Part shown: one piece after another, positions 16,378 to 25,762 of the stretch
How the letters are laid out: each line of letters starts with the position of its first letter
Position numbering within the stretch: the first letter of the stretch is position 1
NCBI RefSeq assembly: GCF_000190755.2
Contig: NZ_JH109153.1
Span: 1,301,872 to 1,365,871 of the forward strand
Source: Methylobacter tundripaludum SV96
GTDB taxonomy: Bacteria; Pseudomonadota; Gammaproteobacteria; Methylococcales; Methylomonadaceae
Length of the DNA: 64,000 nucleotides
Direction of reading: 5' to 3'
Translations under genes and position numbers: made by a program
Notes under the pieces: model-generated
Databases searched by the model: none
Seen by the model: the letters and a program-made list of their open reading frames with translations, nothing else
Told to the model about the DNA's origin: nothing

Positions 16378-17118
16378 TTATTCGGGCTCATTCAAAACAT
16401 CTGAAAAATCAATCAACCAGGACTCATGAAAATGGTTTGTTGTCAGATAAGCCCCCAGATTGACCCACTGCACTCCGCCGTCCAATATCGCCGAATCGGA
16501 GGTGATGGCGACTTTACCGCTATTCCGAATGACCTGATCCGGGTTGTCAATTAGCTCCGCCTGCCAGTTCCAGTGATGGACCGTGGCAATATCCCGCACC
16601 ATCTCGGCCAGCCGTCCGCTGTTGGAAACGGGTTTGTCAAACAACCACAACACGCTTGCAGGGGAAAAGGCTTGCAGCACATTACCAATGAGTTCAATCG
16701 CCTGCCGGGTTTCATGTACCAGCCGGTAAGTCCCATGAATGCCGGCAATATCCCGTATACAGCCATCGCAGCAACGCAGCAATAATCCTCCCGCCATAGC
16801 CGTTTCGACGGAAATAATCAGGTTAAACCCGTCAATAACCAATTGCCGGTCTTTGATTTGCTCAATTTGGAGGCACGTTGTCTTTCTTAACTCCCGGCTA
16901 GTATTCGAGCAGGCTGCCCTGGAAATCGCCAGACGTTGACGCTTTACAAGCTGATGGTGGTCACCTACCAACTGCATAACCGAATGCCGCGCATAACCGC
17001 GATTAAGCAACCAGCAGAATTCATAAACCGCATCACGCAAGCGAAGCAATGGTTCGCCGCTGAATAACGCTTGGTCATTCAGATGCATACCGCGATGCCT
17101 TTGTTCGTGGGTATTCAT
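16378..17118 (-). CDS. DUF434/DUF5616-type protein (PIN-like fold)
   Basis: 246 residues. An N-terminal region RLRDAVYEFCWLLNRGYARHSVMQLVGD (broken by normal variation) contains the DUF434 signature, with paired cysteines and RQRLAISRAACS. The C-terminal half holds DGFNLIISVETAM and VLWLFDKPVSNSGRLA, with acidic residues placed as in PIN-like nucleases, and ends with ITSDSAILDG. The family is found in archaea and bacteria; nuclease activity is suspected from fold only. It is divergently oriented to the DUF4186 gene at 17225, with about 100 bases between them. Confidence 0.75.
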   Translation of the reverse strand: MNTHEQRHRGMHLNDQALFSGEPLLRLRDAVYEFCWLLNRGYARHSVMQLVGDHHQLVKRQRLAISRAACSNTSRELRKTTCLQIEQIKDRQLVIDGFNLIISVETAMAGGLLLRCCDGCIRDIAGIHGTYRLVHETRQAIELIGNVLQAFSPASVLWLFDKPVSNSGRLAEMVRDIATVHHWNWQAELIDNPDQVIRNSGKVAITSDSAILDGGVQWVNLGAYLTTNHFHESWLIDFSDVLNEPE

Positions 17119-17224
17119 ATAATCGCCGACACACTCATTCAGGATTCAAACTTGATTCATCATAAAACATCCGTCCATAATGAAACAGCCCCGGCCATAA
17201 AGCCACAATTTATAAAACACCCTG

Positions 17225-17587
17225 ATGAGAGATTTGGACGCACTTTTTGAGGCACTCGCAAGGTCAACTTTCCGCAGCAAGTTTCACCTCCAAGACAAAG
17301 ATCTTGCTTATTTACATACTAAAGGACTGCCGACGGTTATCGTTCATGCCGGAGACTTTATCGCAAAGCGCCTGGCACCGGCGGTGCTTAAAAATGACGG
17401 CAAACAAACCCCTTTTAGAGGCCACCCGGTTTTTGTAGCGCAACATGCAACGGCCTGTTGCTGTCGCGGTTGTCTGGAAAAATGGCACAGGATACCGAAG
17501 GGTCGCGCCCTTACTCCGGATGAAGAAGCCTATGTGCTCAAAGTCCTTGAACGATGGCTGCATAATGAAATGAACAAGCTCGCTTAA
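17225..17587 (+). CDS. DUF4186-family protein
   Basis: 120 residues. The protein begins LFEALARSTFRSKFHL, continues with FIAKRLAPAVLKNDGKQTP, and has a compact cysteine/histidine cluster ATACCCRGCLEKWHRIPKGR, features of the DUF4186 family. The CxxC-xxW-H arrangement could bind a metal. Function is unknown. No Shine-Dalgarno is visible near the ATG. The gene is complete, ending before a spacer that leads to aqpZ. Confidence 0.75.
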   Translation: MRDLDALFEALARSTFRSKFHLQDKDLAYLHTKGLPTVIVHAGDFIAKRLAPAVLKNDGKQTPFRGHPVFVAQHATACCCRGCLEKWHRIPKGRALTPDEEAYVLKVLERWLHNEMNKLA

Positions 17588-17700
17588 CAAAATATCCGCT
17601 TACCGGTCGAACAATCGACCGAGTATCTATACCGTGTAAATCCCCGATTAAACAGGCCTTGGCATACCCGGCCACTGCTGATGTAAGTTAGCGCGCATAG

Positions 17701-17729
17701 GTGTTTATACGAATTGTGCGTTCAGCTTA
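17701..17729 (+). repeat. 29-base motif shared with 5473-5501
   Basis: Begins GTGTTTATACG and lies 85 bases before the aqpZ start. It matches the earlier copy at 24 of 29 positions. Confidence 0.45.
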
Positions 17730-17813
17730 GATATTGATATTTTGATAAAAAATCGTGCAGGTAAATAACCACTTGTTAAGCATCATTGCCAAAAGAGTAA
17801 AGGAAGATAACTT

Positions 17814-18491
17814 ATGAAAATATATCTTGCAGAGTTTTTGGGGACATTTTGGCTGGTTCTTGGCGGGTGTGGCAGTGCTGTATTGGCCGCGGCGTTTCCT
17901 GATGTGGGCATCGGATTGCTTGGGGTTGCGTTGGCTTTTGGTTTAACCGTACTCACCATGGCTTACGCAATCGGGCATATCTCAGGCTGTCATTTAAATC
18001 CGGCGGTTTCTGTAGGACTATGGGCAGGCGGGCGTTTCCCGGCAAACCAATTGCTGCCTTATATCGTCGCTCAAGCCGTGGGTGCCGTTGTTGCGGGAGG
18101 CGTTCTTTATGTTATCGCCAGCGGCAAGGCGGGCTTCGATGTTTCAGCAGGCTTCGCTGCCAATGGCTATGGCGCTCATTCGCCAGGCGGTTATTCCTTG
18201 CTTGCGGCCCTGGTCTCGGAAATTGTGATGACCATGATGTTTTTGCTGGTCATTCTCGGCGCAACCGACAAACGCGCGCCGCAGGGAATGGCACCTGTCG
18301 CTATCGGTTTTTGTCTTACCCTGATTCACCTGATCAGTATTCCCGTCACCAATACCTCGGTAAATCCTGCTCGCAGTACAGGCGTCGCCGTCTTCGTTGG
18401 CGACTGGGCGCTTGCACAGCTCTGGTTATTTTGGCTGGCGCCGATCGTTGGCGCGGTAATCTATCGGTTCATCGGCAGCGCGGAAGATTGA
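17814..18491 (+). CDS. aqpZ: Aquaporin Z
   Basis: 225 residues with six membrane helices and two half-helices carrying the NPA boxes: HLNPAVS in the first half and SVNPARS in the second. The arginine after the second NPA (selectivity filter) and the preceding [15 protein letters not shown] match AqpZ, a water channel of the inner membrane. Length is normal (E. coli AqpZ 231). The ribosome site AAAGGAAG before the ATG is strong. GlpF is less likely because the residues characteristic of glycerol channels are absent. Confidence 0.92.
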   Translation: MKIYLAEFLGTFWLVLGGCGSAVLAAAFPDVGIGLLGVALAFGLTVLTMAYAIGHISGCHLNPAVSVGLWAGGRFPANQLLPYIVAQAVGAVVAGGVLYVIASGKAGFDVSAGFAANGYGAHSPGGYSLLAALVSEIVMTMMFLLVILGATDKRAPQGMAPVAIGFCLTLIHLISIPVTNTSVNPARSTGVAVFVGDWALAQLWLFWLAPIVGAVIYRFIGSAED

Positions 18492-18583
18492 AACGCATAA
18501 ACCCAACAATCGTACGGCCACACTCAATAAGGCAAAGCTCTCAATTTTTATGACCACATCGAATCCATGAAAGAGGATACATC

Positions 18584-19207
18584 ATGAGCAGCACTTATCA
18601 ATACCGGCGCATTTCCAAGGAAGACGCGGCGGTTCTTTTCGTGGACCACCAGTGCGGCCTGACTGCGTTAGTGCAGGACTATCCGCCCAGCGAATTCAAG
18701 AACAGCATTATGGCCTTGGCCGATATGGCAAAGTTCTTCAATCTGCCGACTATCCTCACCACCAGTTTCGAGACGGGGCCGAACGGTCCCATCATGCCCG
18801 AGCTGAAAGAGATGTTTCCCAACGCCCCGTTCATCGCCCGCCCCGGCCAAATCAACGCCTGGGACAACGAGGACTTCGTCAAGGCCGTAAAGGACACTGG
18901 CCGCAAACAGCTCATCATCGCCGGTATCGTGACCGAAGTCTGCGTAGCGTTCCCGGCGCTCTCTGCGTTGGAGGCAGGCTACGAGGTTTTCGTCGTCACC
19001 GATGCGTCCGGCACATTCGATCAGGCCAGCCATGAGGCGGCATGGCTTCGGATGGCGACAGCAGGGGTGCAACTGCTAAATTGGTTCGCCGTGGGTTCCG
19101 AGCTGCACCGCGATTGGCGCAACGACATCCAAGGCTTTGGCAAGCTCCTTTGCGACCATACCCCGATCTACCAAAGCCTCATGACCAGTTATGCAGCTAA
19201 AGGCTGA
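18584..19207 (+). CDS. Isochorismatase-family cysteine hydrolase (YcaC-like)
   Basis: 207 residues. VLFVDHQCGLTALV supplies the catalytic Asp, and IIAGIVTEVCVAFPALSAL holds the nucleophile cysteine after the characteristic cis-peptide region; a lysine (FVKAVKDTGRKQ) completes the triad area. The sequence resembles YcaC, an octameric hydrolase of unknown substrate. AGAGGA upstream of the ATG is a good ribosome site. It opens a run of five small plus-strand genes (18584-21358) of metabolite-handling folds. Confidence 0.85.
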   Translation: MSSTYQYRRISKEDAAVLFVDHQCGLTALVQDYPPSEFKNSIMALADMAKFFNLPTILTTSFETGPNGPIMPELKEMFPNAPFIARPGQINAWDNEDFVKAVKDTGRKQLIIAGIVTEVCVAFPALSALEAGYEVFVVTDASGTFDQASHEAAWLRMATAGVQLLNWFAVGSELHRDWRNDIQGFGKLLCDHTPIYQSLMTSYAAKG

Positions 19208-19305
19208 GCCTGACGGAGCGCTGCTATCGTCGCGCCGGTTATGGCGCGCATTAGCGCTGTGTTGCCGATGCCTCATCGTGCAATCTACGTTCAAAAAGAG
19301 AAAAC

Positions 19306-19713
19306 ATGGCTACTAAGATTTTCGTAAACCTACCGGTAAAAAATCTCAATGAGTCGGTGGAATTCTTTACGCAGCTCGGTTTCACCTTTAACCCCCAATT
19401 TACCGACGAAACCGCCACTTGCATGATTGTGGCCGAAGACATTTTCGTCATGCTGTTGACCGAGGCCAAGTTCAAGACTTTTACCCCAAAACAAATTTGC
19501 GATGCCGCGAAATACACAGAAGTGCTGGTGTGCTTAACGTCCGAAAGCAGGGAAAAAGTCGATGAAATAGTCAGCAAGGCGGTCGCCGCCGGTGGAACAA
19601 CCTACAATGAACCGCAAGACCACGGCTTTATGTATGGTCATGGATTTCAGGATTTGGATGGCCACATTTGGGAACTCATCTTCATGGAACCCGGCGCAAT
19701 AAATCAAGGCTAA
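19306..19713 (+). CDS. VOC-family (glyoxalase/bleomycin-resistance fold) protein
   Basis: 135 residues containing two beta-alpha-beta-beta-beta halves: KIFVNLPVKNLNESVEFFTQLGF and then the C-terminal GFQDLDGHIWELIFMEPGA. The terminal DGHxWE is the usual metal-site glutamate region. Substrate is unknown; relatives are annotated as lactoylglutathione lyase-like or extradiol-dioxygenase-like. The ribosome site AAGAGAAAAC precedes ATG 19306. It lies about 100 bases after the isochorismatase gene. Confidence 0.82.
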   Translation: MATKIFVNLPVKNLNESVEFFTQLGFTFNPQFTDETATCMIVAEDIFVMLLTEAKFKTFTPKQICDAAKYTEVLVCLTSESREKVDEIVSKAVAAGGTTYNEPQDHGFMYGHGFQDLDGHIWELIFMEPGAINQG

Positions 19714-19754
19714 AAAACAATCGCAGATTAACAACTAAATCATAAGAGATGCCG

Positions 19755-20201
19755 ATGACCACCCAAACCGCCAAAACGCACGACAAAACCCAGATTAGAC
19801 AGCTCATCAGCGACCAGATGAGCGCCATCTGCGCAAAAGATACGGATCGCATCATGAGCCACTACGCAAATGAGGCCATTATCTTCGACGTGAAACCGCC
19901 GTTCCAAATCAAAAACACCCATCAGCTCCGCCGCGTTTGGGAGGCGTGCCTGCCCTGCTTTCCAAACGCCTTCGGGACAGAGATGCGTGACCTGGGTATT
20001 TTCGTAAGCGGCGACCTGGCGCTCGCCCACTGGCTTTGGCGCTTTACCGGCATGGAAGAAGATCATCCGGCGATGCAGACCTGGGTACGGAGCACTGCCG
20101 GTTACCATCGGCATCAGGGCAGATGGCAGATCGTGCATGAACATTGCTCGGTTCCCTTCGACCCGGAAACGTCTAAAGCCGTATTCAGTCTCGAACTTTA
20201 G
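19755..20201 (+). CDS. SnoaL/DUF4440-like (NTF2 fold) protein
   Basis: 148 residues. The start at 19755 is preferred to 19749 because AAGAG at 19744-19748 is then six bases away. RQLISDQMSAICAKDTDRIMSHYANEAIIFDVKPP is the opening helix pair and strand of an NTF2 cone, followed by DLGIFVSGDLALAHWLWRFTG and GRWQIVHEHCSVPFD. Such proteins are isomerase-like or ketosteroid-like; no catalytic residues can be assigned. It is the third member of the small-enzyme run. Confidence 0.8.
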   Translation: MTTQTAKTHDKTQIRQLISDQMSAICAKDTDRIMSHYANEAIIFDVKPPFQIKNTHQLRRVWEACLPCFPNAFGTEMRDLGIFVSGDLALAHWLWRFTGMEEDHPAMQTWVRSTAGYHRHQGRWQIVHEHCSVPFDPETSKAVFSLEL

Positions 20202-20253
20202 CCTTATCGCCTAGCCGCCATATTTTGATACCAACACCGTACCGGAGTAACAA

Positions 20254-20784
20254 ATGACCGAGGCAATCGTTATCATAGTCGTCGTTCTGTTCGCCGCTCT
20301 GCTCATCTATGCCGCGACCAAGCCTGATCTATTCCGTGTCTGGCGCGCCGCGAACATCAAAGCGCCGCCCGACAGGATCTTTTCGCTAATCAATGATTTC
20401 CACAATTGGGATGCTTGGTCGCCCTACGAAAAAATGGACCCGGCGATGAAGCGAAACCTCAGCGGTACATCCCGCGGTAAGGGCGCCGTATATGAGTGGG
20501 AAAGCAACAACAGTAAAGCCGGTATCGGTCGCATGGAGATCGTCGAGTCGTCGCCACCGTCCAGGATCGCTATCCAACTGGATTTAACCAAACCCTTCGA
20601 AGGCCACAATATCATAGAGTTCACGTTGGAAGCCAACGGCGACGAGACTAACGTCATCTGGGATATGCACGGCACCGATCCCTATATTGGGAAGATCATG
20701 GGAATTTTTTGCAACCGGGACAGCATGGTCGGCAAAGATTTTGAGGAAGGTCTTGTCAATCTAAAGGCTATCGCTGAGAGGTAA
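20254..20784 (+). CDS. SRPBCC-family (START-like) protein with membrane anchor
   Basis: 176 residues. The first 22 residues (TEAIVIIVVVLFAALLIYAA) form a membrane anchor. The rest is a START/polyketide-cyclase fold: RAANIKAPPDRIFSLINDFHNWDAWSPYEKMD (shown broken by natural loops), then GKGAVYEWESN, a hydrophobic beta sheet and the long C-terminal helix GKDFEEGLVNLKAIAER. It probably binds a lipid or other hydrophobic ligand. CGGAGTAACAA gives a good ribosome site. Confidence 0.82.
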   Translation: MTEAIVIIVVVLFAALLIYAATKPDLFRVWRAANIKAPPDRIFSLINDFHNWDAWSPYEKMDPAMKRNLSGTSRGKGAVYEWESNNSKAGIGRMEIVESSPPSRIAIQLDLTKPFEGHNIIEFTLEANGDETNVIWDMHGTDPYIGKIMGIFCNRDSMVGKDFEEGLVNLKAIAER

Positions 20785-20820
20785 GTCCGACAATTCCCTA
20801 TCATTACAATCAACACGGCC

Positions 20821-20850
20821 GTTGTGCGATAAGGCTGCGCAACGCCTACC
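20821..20850 (-). repeat. REP-like hairpin with GTAGG head (minus strand)
   Basis: On the minus strand a GTAGGCGTTGCGCAG word is followed by an imperfect complement, GCACAAC. It resembles classical enterobacterial REPs and sits between two co-oriented genes. Confidence 0.55.
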
Positions 20851-20887
20851 CTTTCTACTTTAAACATTTTTTATTAAGGAGAAACTC

Positions 20888-21358
20888 ATGACAGTAAAAC
20901 CGATTCCGGATGGCTACCACTCTATAACGCCGTACCTGATGATTAAGGGGGCATCCGAAGCCATTGAATTTTACAAGCGGGCATTTGGCGCAACGGAAAT
21001 ATTCCGTTTATCGCACCCAAACGGTCAGATTGGACATGCCGAAATTAAAATCGGCGATTCCTCGGTCATGTTGGCCGATCCCTGTGAACAAGGTGCATTC
21101 CGCACTCCCCAGTCGCTGGGCGGTTCGTCGGTCGCCCTGCATGTCTATGTGAAAGATGTAGACGCTCAATTTGCTCAGGCCGTTAGCGCGGGGGCAAAGG
21201 CAGTCAAGCCAGTATTCGACCAGTTTTACGGCGATCGCACCGGTACGCTGCAAGATCCTTTCGGGCATATCTGGTTTCTTGCTACCCATAAGGAAGATAT
21301 TGCGCCGGAGGAAATCAGCAGGCGCGCTGAAGCGCTCTTCCAACAGAGCAGCACCTGA
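20888..21358 (+). CDS. PhnB-like VOC-family protein
   Basis: 156 residues. It opens with KPIPDGYHSITPYLMIKGA and FYKRAFGATEIFRL, the standard start of PhnB/YciI-associated glyoxalase-fold proteins. It ends with DQFYGDRTGTLQDPFGHIWF, where relatives place the second half-site. Such proteins often occur with SRPBCC and YciI-like partners and a sigma factor; no sigma factor is seen here. AAGGAGAAACTC before the ATG is an excellent ribosome site. It closes the five-gene run. Confidence 0.85.
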   Translation: MTVKPIPDGYHSITPYLMIKGASEAIEFYKRAFGATEIFRLSHPNGQIGHAEIKIGDSSVMLADPCEQGAFRTPQSLGGSSVALHVYVKDVDAQFAQAVSAGAKAVKPVFDQFYGDRTGTLQDPFGHIWFLATHKEDIAPEEISRRAEALFQQSST

Positions 21359-21359
21359 C

Positions 21360-21713
21360 CTATTCGTTCATCGGCAATTGCGCTTCGCGCCCGCCTGGGC
21401 GGTGTCGATCCATCACTTCGTCGAGCCTGTCATTGGTGATATTGGCGTTCGCCTTCTGCAAACAGCTTAGCAGGATCGCCTTGTTGGAATGGACACGCTC
21501 CGCCGTGGGTCGCGTTCCCTGCGGGGCCGGAGAAACCTTCCTAAAACAGGCGGTGAACTGTTCCGGCCTGATGTTGAGATCATGACTAATCTTGTCGACA
21601 GGCCGCTTAGGGTCTTCCGGCAGGAAAGCCGGGGTTGCAACGGCACCCTCTGATAATGCCATGATGGCGACAAGTAGCGATGCGGTTATACGGATATTCA
21701 TACCGTTCGCCAT
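21360..21713 (-). CDS. Secreted protein of unknown function
   Basis: 117 residues (ATG 21713; ATG 21701 is an alternative and would begin the signal peptide directly with MNIRITASLLVAIMALS). The mature part, after EGAVATPAF, includes KISHDLNIRPEQFTACF and ILLSCLQKANANITNDRLDEV, with two cysteines that could pair. The repeated 'N-I-x-x-x-x-F/L' pattern with paired cysteines recalls small periplasmic EF-hand-free helical proteins, but no family is assigned. It converges on the PhnB-like gene, with a single-base gap between stops. Confidence 0.55.
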   Translation of the reverse strand: MANGMNIRITASLLVAIMALSEGAVATPAFLPEDPKRPVDKISHDLNIRPEQFTACFRKVSPAPQGTRPTAERVHSNKAILLSCLQKANANITNDRLDEVMDRHRPGGREAQLPMNE

Positions 21714-21740
21714 TAATAGACATCTTTCCTAAATAGTTAC

Positions 21741-21855
21741 GTAGGCCGGAATAAGGCTACCCAAGCGTAGCGCGTGGTAGCGTTTCCGGCAAATTTATGG
21801 GGGAGCCGGAAACACCGATTCTCGCTATCGCTTGAACCGGTTTATTCCGGCCTAC
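21741..21855. repeat. Long REP-type palindrome (REPIN-like)
   Basis: Perfect 14-bp outer arms, GTAGGCCGGAATAA (21741-21754) and its complement (21842-21855), enclose a 87-base interior with further partial symmetry. The GTAGG head matches the other REPs. The tail CATGCTTATATGGCTG resembles the tail of the REP at 6787. Confidence 0.85.
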
Positions 21856-21886
21856 ATGCTTATATGGCTGTATTTTGGAAAGATGT

Positions 21887-23326
21887 CTAATATGCTTCGG
21901 CAATGCGTTGCAGACTCAATGTAACCAGCGCCTGCGCCCGCTCCATGCTGTCGGCTTCCGCATAGCAGCGCAGTTCCGGGGCATTGCCGGACGGACGCAG
22001 ATGCACGATCTCGCCGTTGTCGAAAGTCAGGCGCAGGCCGTCGGTCAAATCCCGCCGGGCAACCGCGCCCAGCTCATTACCCCACAAGCTTTGATAGGCC
22101 GCGTCATCGCTTTGCAAGCTGTCCAGTAACGCCCGGCTATTGGCAACCGGGAAATCCTGCAAGCGGTCGCTGGCGGTATAACGTTGCGGCAAACCGGCGA
22201 GCAGGGCCGATACTTTGCCGCCCTGTTGCCGAGCCATCGCCAGCACAGCCAAGGCGGGCAATACGGCGTCGCGGGTCGGCAGCGCGGTCAGGGGTTGTCC
22301 GCCAACCGTCAAATCATTGCCCACCAGAAAGCCGCCATTGGCTTCAAAACCGACCACACTGGGGCTACCGGCAGCGAGCATCTGTTCCATACCGGCAATC
22401 ACGTACGGCGAACCGATGCGAGTGCGGATCACCTGCCGAAACAGTCCTGATGCTTCGATTGCGGTATTGCAGCTCACCGGCGTAACCACGGTGTCGGCAT
22501 CCAGAAAGCGCGCGCACAATAAGCCGACGATGTCGCCGCGCAACCAGTTGCCGGTCTCATCGGCGATCAGCGGCCGATCGCCGTCTCCGTCGGTGGAGAT
22601 AATGGCATCCAGATGATGCTCCGCCGCCCAGGTCAGTCCCCGTCGGCGGTCCTCTTCGCTAACCGCTTCGGTATCGAGAGGCACAAAGGTATCCGTGCGT
22701 CCCAATCCAACCACATCCGCGCCCAGAGCGCTCAGCACATCACGCAGGCAATCGCGCGCCGCGCTGGAATGCTCATAAATCCCGATCCGCCGGCCGGTCA
22801 GCAAATCGGCCGCAAACAGGCTGGTGTAGCGCTGCCGGTACCGCTGCAAGGCGGCTGTGTTGACGGTCGGCAATAGCGCATCGCCGGTAATCGTTTGCAA
22901 CTCGACTTCGGCTTGGGTAATGGCCGCTTCGTCGGCTTTACTGATCTCGCCTTCGGCCCGATAAAACTTGATGCCGTTGCGATCGAACGGAATATGGCTG
23001 CCGGTAACCATGATTGCCGGAATGCCTTGCGCCAGAGCATACAAAGCCAGCGCCGGGGTGGGCAACATCCCGCAAAAATCCACCTCGCAACCGGCCTGGC
23101 GGATACCGGCCGCACAAGCGCGGACGATGGCCGGGCTGGATGGGCGCAAGTCCATGCCCAAGGCGATTTTTTGCCCCGGTTTCGCAAGGCCGAGACCGTG
23201 CAGAAACGCCAGCGTATAGGCGGTGCATACCTGATCGGTCATTTGGCTAACCAGTCCGCGCGCGCCGCTAGTGCCGAATGCCACGCCGCTTTCGGCCATC
23301 ATTTGTTGGATATTGATTTTTGTCAT
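21887..23326 (-). CDS. Phosphomannomutase/phosphoglucomutase-family protein
   Basis: 479 residues with all four alpha-D-phosphohexomutase domains. FGTSGARGLV opens domain 1, the phosphoserine loop is TGSHIPFDRNGIKFY, the metal loop is STDGDGDRPL, the sugar loop GFEANGGFLVG, and the phosphate-binding C-terminal loop RPSGNAPELR. The substrate is a hexose 1-/6-phosphate, most likely mannose, supplying GDP-mannose for surface polysaccharide. The first metal loop (DGDGDRP) is intact, so it should be active. The unusual TGSHIP replaces the commoner TASHNP. No ribosome site is visible before the ATG. Confidence 0.87.
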   Translation of the reverse strand: MTKINIQQMMAESGVAFGTSGARGLVSQMTDQVCTAYTLAFLHGLGLAKPGQKIALGMDLRPSSPAIVRACAAGIRQAGCEVDFCGMLPTPALALYALAQGIPAIMVTGSHIPFDRNGIKFYRAEGEISKADEAAITQAEVELQTITGDALLPTVNTAALQRYRQRYTSLFAADLLTGRRIGIYEHSSAARDCLRDVLSALGADVVGLGRTDTFVPLDTEAVSEEDRRRGLTWAAEHHLDAIISTDGDGDRPLIADETGNWLRGDIVGLLCARFLDADTVVTPVSCNTAIEASGLFRQVIRTRIGSPYVIAGMEQMLAAGSPSVVGFEANGGFLVGNDLTVGGQPLTALPTRDAVLPALAVLAMARQQGGKVSALLAGLPQRYTASDRLQDFPVANSRALLDSLQSDDAAYQSLWGNELGAVARRDLTDGLRLTFDNGEIVHLRPSGNAPELRCYAEADSMERAQALVTLSLQRIAEAY

Positions 23327-23500
23327 GGAGGGATTTGTAAAAAGTGTATATATAGATAAAAAAGCCTGTTCATTTTAATCGGCTTTTAATGATTTTCGAA
23401 AACTACTCAGCCGTTAGAAAAATAGTTCACAGCTGACACGGATTCGACTGATAAGTGCGGATAAATTGTGGCTTTCTTCATAACGTTAAGTATTGCAGTG

Positions 23501-23542
23501 GGAGTGCAAGCTTTGCTTGCTCGCAGGCGAAGCCTGCACTCC
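23501..23542 (+). repeat. Palindromic repeat GGAGTGCAAGC type, copy 2
   Basis: Near-identical to 16277-16319: the same GGAGTGCAAGC arm and GCAGGCGAAGCCTGCACTCC follow each other. It sits 35 bases beyond the phosphoesterase stop codon, again a 3' intergenic location. Confidence 0.85.
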
Positions 23543-23576
23543 AGTCGTGGCATCCGTGTTCCATTTCTCTCGCCGC

Positions 23577-24305
23577 CTAAATCTCCACCAGCCTGTCCGG
23601 GTCAAATCGGGGGACGATTTTTGCACCTGCATAACCTCTGGGGTTACACAATATTCTGGCGCCCGCTATACGATAATCCATCTGACTGTGGACATGGCCG
23701 TGGAACCAGGCCGCAATCTCGTATTCATGCAACAAGGGTTTCATATCGTTACAATAGGCCAGCTTTTTCAACGCATGAGCTAAATCATTCCAGCTCCACA
23801 AGCAAGGCGCATGATGAGTTATCACAACAGTTTTCCCTGAAAACGGCTTGGCTAATTCCTGCTCCAGCCACGTCTTTGAGCTTTGATGTAAATGGCTAAA
23901 CCGAACCGCATCAAAAGGCTTTTCGGCAAATTGAATTCGCCTGAAATCATTTAATGTCTTGCCTAAAGCCTCGGCTTTTTTGTCACCTTCGACAAACAGA
24001 TCGGCCCAAAGCGTACAGCCTAAAAAACGCACACCCTCAAATACAAAACAGTCGTTCTCAAGAAAATGCACATTGCTGCCGGTACATTGCTTACGGATCG
24101 ACTGCAACGTTTGGTGATATTCATGTGTATAAAATTCGTGATTGCCGGCGACGTAAATAACCGGTTTATTCAACGTTTTAAGCCAGTCAAGACCTTGCAT
24201 GCCGATGCCTATATCGCCCGCTGCGACAATGATGTCGGCGTCATTATCCGGCGCTTCCAGCAATCCGAACTCCAAATGCACATCGGAAAAATAATTTATC
24301 CTCAC
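23577..24305 (-). CDS. Calcineurin-like metallophosphoesterase
   Basis: 242 residues with the five metallophosphoesterase metal motifs: SDVHLEF (D-x-H), AAGDIGIG (GD), VAGNHEFY (GNH), VVITHHAP (H) and FHGHVHSQMDY (GHxH). The dinuclear metal site is thus complete. Substrate could be a nucleotide, phosphodiester or phosphoprotein; the family is broad. The ATG has no clear Shine-Dalgarno. It is read away from ispG, with the two start codons 87 bases apart, so the interval must hold both promoters. Confidence 0.87.
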   Translation of the reverse strand: MRINYFSDVHLEFGLLEAPDNDADIIVAAGDIGIGMQGLDWLKTLNKPVIYVAGNHEFYTHEYHQTLQSIRKQCTGSNVHFLENDCFVFEGVRFLGCTLWADLFVEGDKKAEALGKTLNDFRRIQFAEKPFDAVRFSHLHQSSKTWLEQELAKPFSGKTVVITHHAPCLWSWNDLAHALKKLAYCNDMKPLLHEYEIAAWFHGHVHSQMDYRIAGARILCNPRGYAGAKIVPRFDPDRLVEI

Positions 24306-24392
24306 ACTAAACTCTACTTAATGGCTTGTATCGGCGTATAATTTAACAACATTCTTCCAGATAACTGTAACCTTTTCCAAAAGATTTTGTAT

Positions 24393-25610
24393 ATGTCTAT
24401 TAGCCTTAGAAAAATCACCCATCAAGTTTTAGTCGGCGACGTTAAAGTCGGCGGCGGCGCTCCAATCGTTGTTCAGTCGATGACGAATACCGATACTGCC
24501 AACATTACGGCGACCGTTAACCAGATCATCGAACTGGCCGCCGCCGGTTCCGAACTGGTCCGCATCACGGTCAATTCCGAGGAAGCCGCGGCAGCCGTTT
24601 CAGAAATCCGTAACCAGTTGGATAAAAAAGGCAACTCGACTCCCATCGTCGGCGACTTCCATTTTAACGGTCACAAACTGCTGGAAAAATACCCGGACTG
24701 CGCCCAGGCTTTGGATAAATATCGCATTAATCCGGGCAACGTAGGCCGCGGTAAAAGCCGTGACCCGCAATTTCAGCAAATGATCGAATTTGCCTGTCAG
24801 TACGACAAACCGGTACGCATCGGCGTTAACGGCGGCAGCTTGGATCCAGCGGTATTGACCCGTTTACTGGATGAAAACAGAAGCCTGCAAACACCCGAGC
24901 CTTTGGCCGCGGTCACCCGTAAAGCGATCGTGCTGTCTGCACTTGAAAGCGCCGCCAAAGCCGAGGAACTTGGACTTGGCAAAAACAAAATCATCCTGTC
25001 CTGCAAGATCAGCAATGTGCAGGAACTGATCAACATCTATCAAGACCTTTCCAGCCGTTGCGATTACGCGCTGCATCTGGGTCTTACCGAAGCGGGCATG
25101 GGCTCCAAAGGCATCGTCTCTTCAGCCGCCGCGTTATCGGTATTGATGCAACAAGGCATCGGCGACACCATTCGTATTTCCCTGACGCCGGAACCCGGCG
25201 CGTCCAGAACCCAGGAAGTGATTGTCGGCCAGGAAATCCTGCAAACCATGGGCTTTCGGTCATTCACCCCGATGGTTATCTCCTGCCCCGGTTGCGGTCG
25301 CACTACCAGCGATTATTTCCAGAAACTGGCGATGGACATCCAAAGCTATCTACGCGATCAAATGCCGGTATGGCGCACCCAATATCCGGGTGTTGAAACC
25401 ATGGAAGTGGCGGTTATGGGTTGCGTAGTCAACGGGCCGGGCGAAAGTAAAAACGCCAATATCGGCATCAGCCTGCCCGGCACCGGCGAATCCCCGGTAG
25501 CGCCGGTTTATGAAGACGGCGAAAAAACGGTTACGCTGAAAGGCGACCGGATTGCCGAAGAGTTTCAGGAAATCGTGCAACGCTATATTGAAACGCACTA
25601 CGCGCCGTAG
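24393..25610 (+). CDS. ispG: 4-hydroxy-3-methylbut-2-enyl diphosphate synthase (IspG/GcpE)
   Basis: 405 residues from the ATG at 24393 (a TTG six bases earlier is less likely). The TIM barrel starts [18 protein letters not shown]. The 4Fe-4S ligands are in the C-terminal domain: CPGCGRT and GCVVNGPGE, with the glutamate as fourth ligand region. It makes HMBPP in the non-mevalonate isoprenoid pathway. Length is slightly above E. coli IspG (372), as common in many proteobacteria. A transcript neighbour is not evident. Confidence 0.95.
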   Translation: MSISLRKITHQVLVGDVKVGGGAPIVVQSMTNTDTANITATVNQIIELAAAGSELVRITVNSEEAAAAVSEIRNQLDKKGNSTPIVGDFHFNGHKLLEKYPDCAQALDKYRINPGNVGRGKSRDPQFQQMIEFACQYDKPVRIGVNGGSLDPAVLTRLLDENRSLQTPEPLAAVTRKAIVLSALESAAKAEELGLGKNKIILSCKISNVQELINIYQDLSSRCDYALHLGLTEAGMGSKGIVSSAAALSVLMQQGIGDTIRISLTPEPGASRTQEVIVGQEILQTMGFRSFTPMVISCPGCGRTTSDYFQKLAMDIQSYLRDQMPVWRTQYPGVETMEVAVMGCVVNGPGESKNANIGISLPGTGESPVAPVYEDGEKTVTLKGDRIAEEFQEIVQRYIETHYAP

Positions 25611-25649
25611 TTGCCGTCAACCTAAGAAAGTCAGTTAAGCATCAAAATC

Positions 25650-25689
25650 CCGTTCGTCCTGAGCTTGTCGAAGGACTCAGCACGAACGG
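25650..25689. repeat. Palindromic dispersed repeat, CGTTCGTCCTGAGC type
   Basis: Arms 25650-25663 and 25676-25689 are complementary with one mismatch around CTTGTCGAAGG. This family is widespread in bacterial intergenic DNA. A related word is embedded in truB at 36243-36266. Confidence 0.8.
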
Positions 25690-25762
25690 TTTCCATATAC
25701 TCGCTGATTTCTCTAGGATCAACGATGCTACGTTAAATTATCGTCCCGATTAAGGAGTTAAT

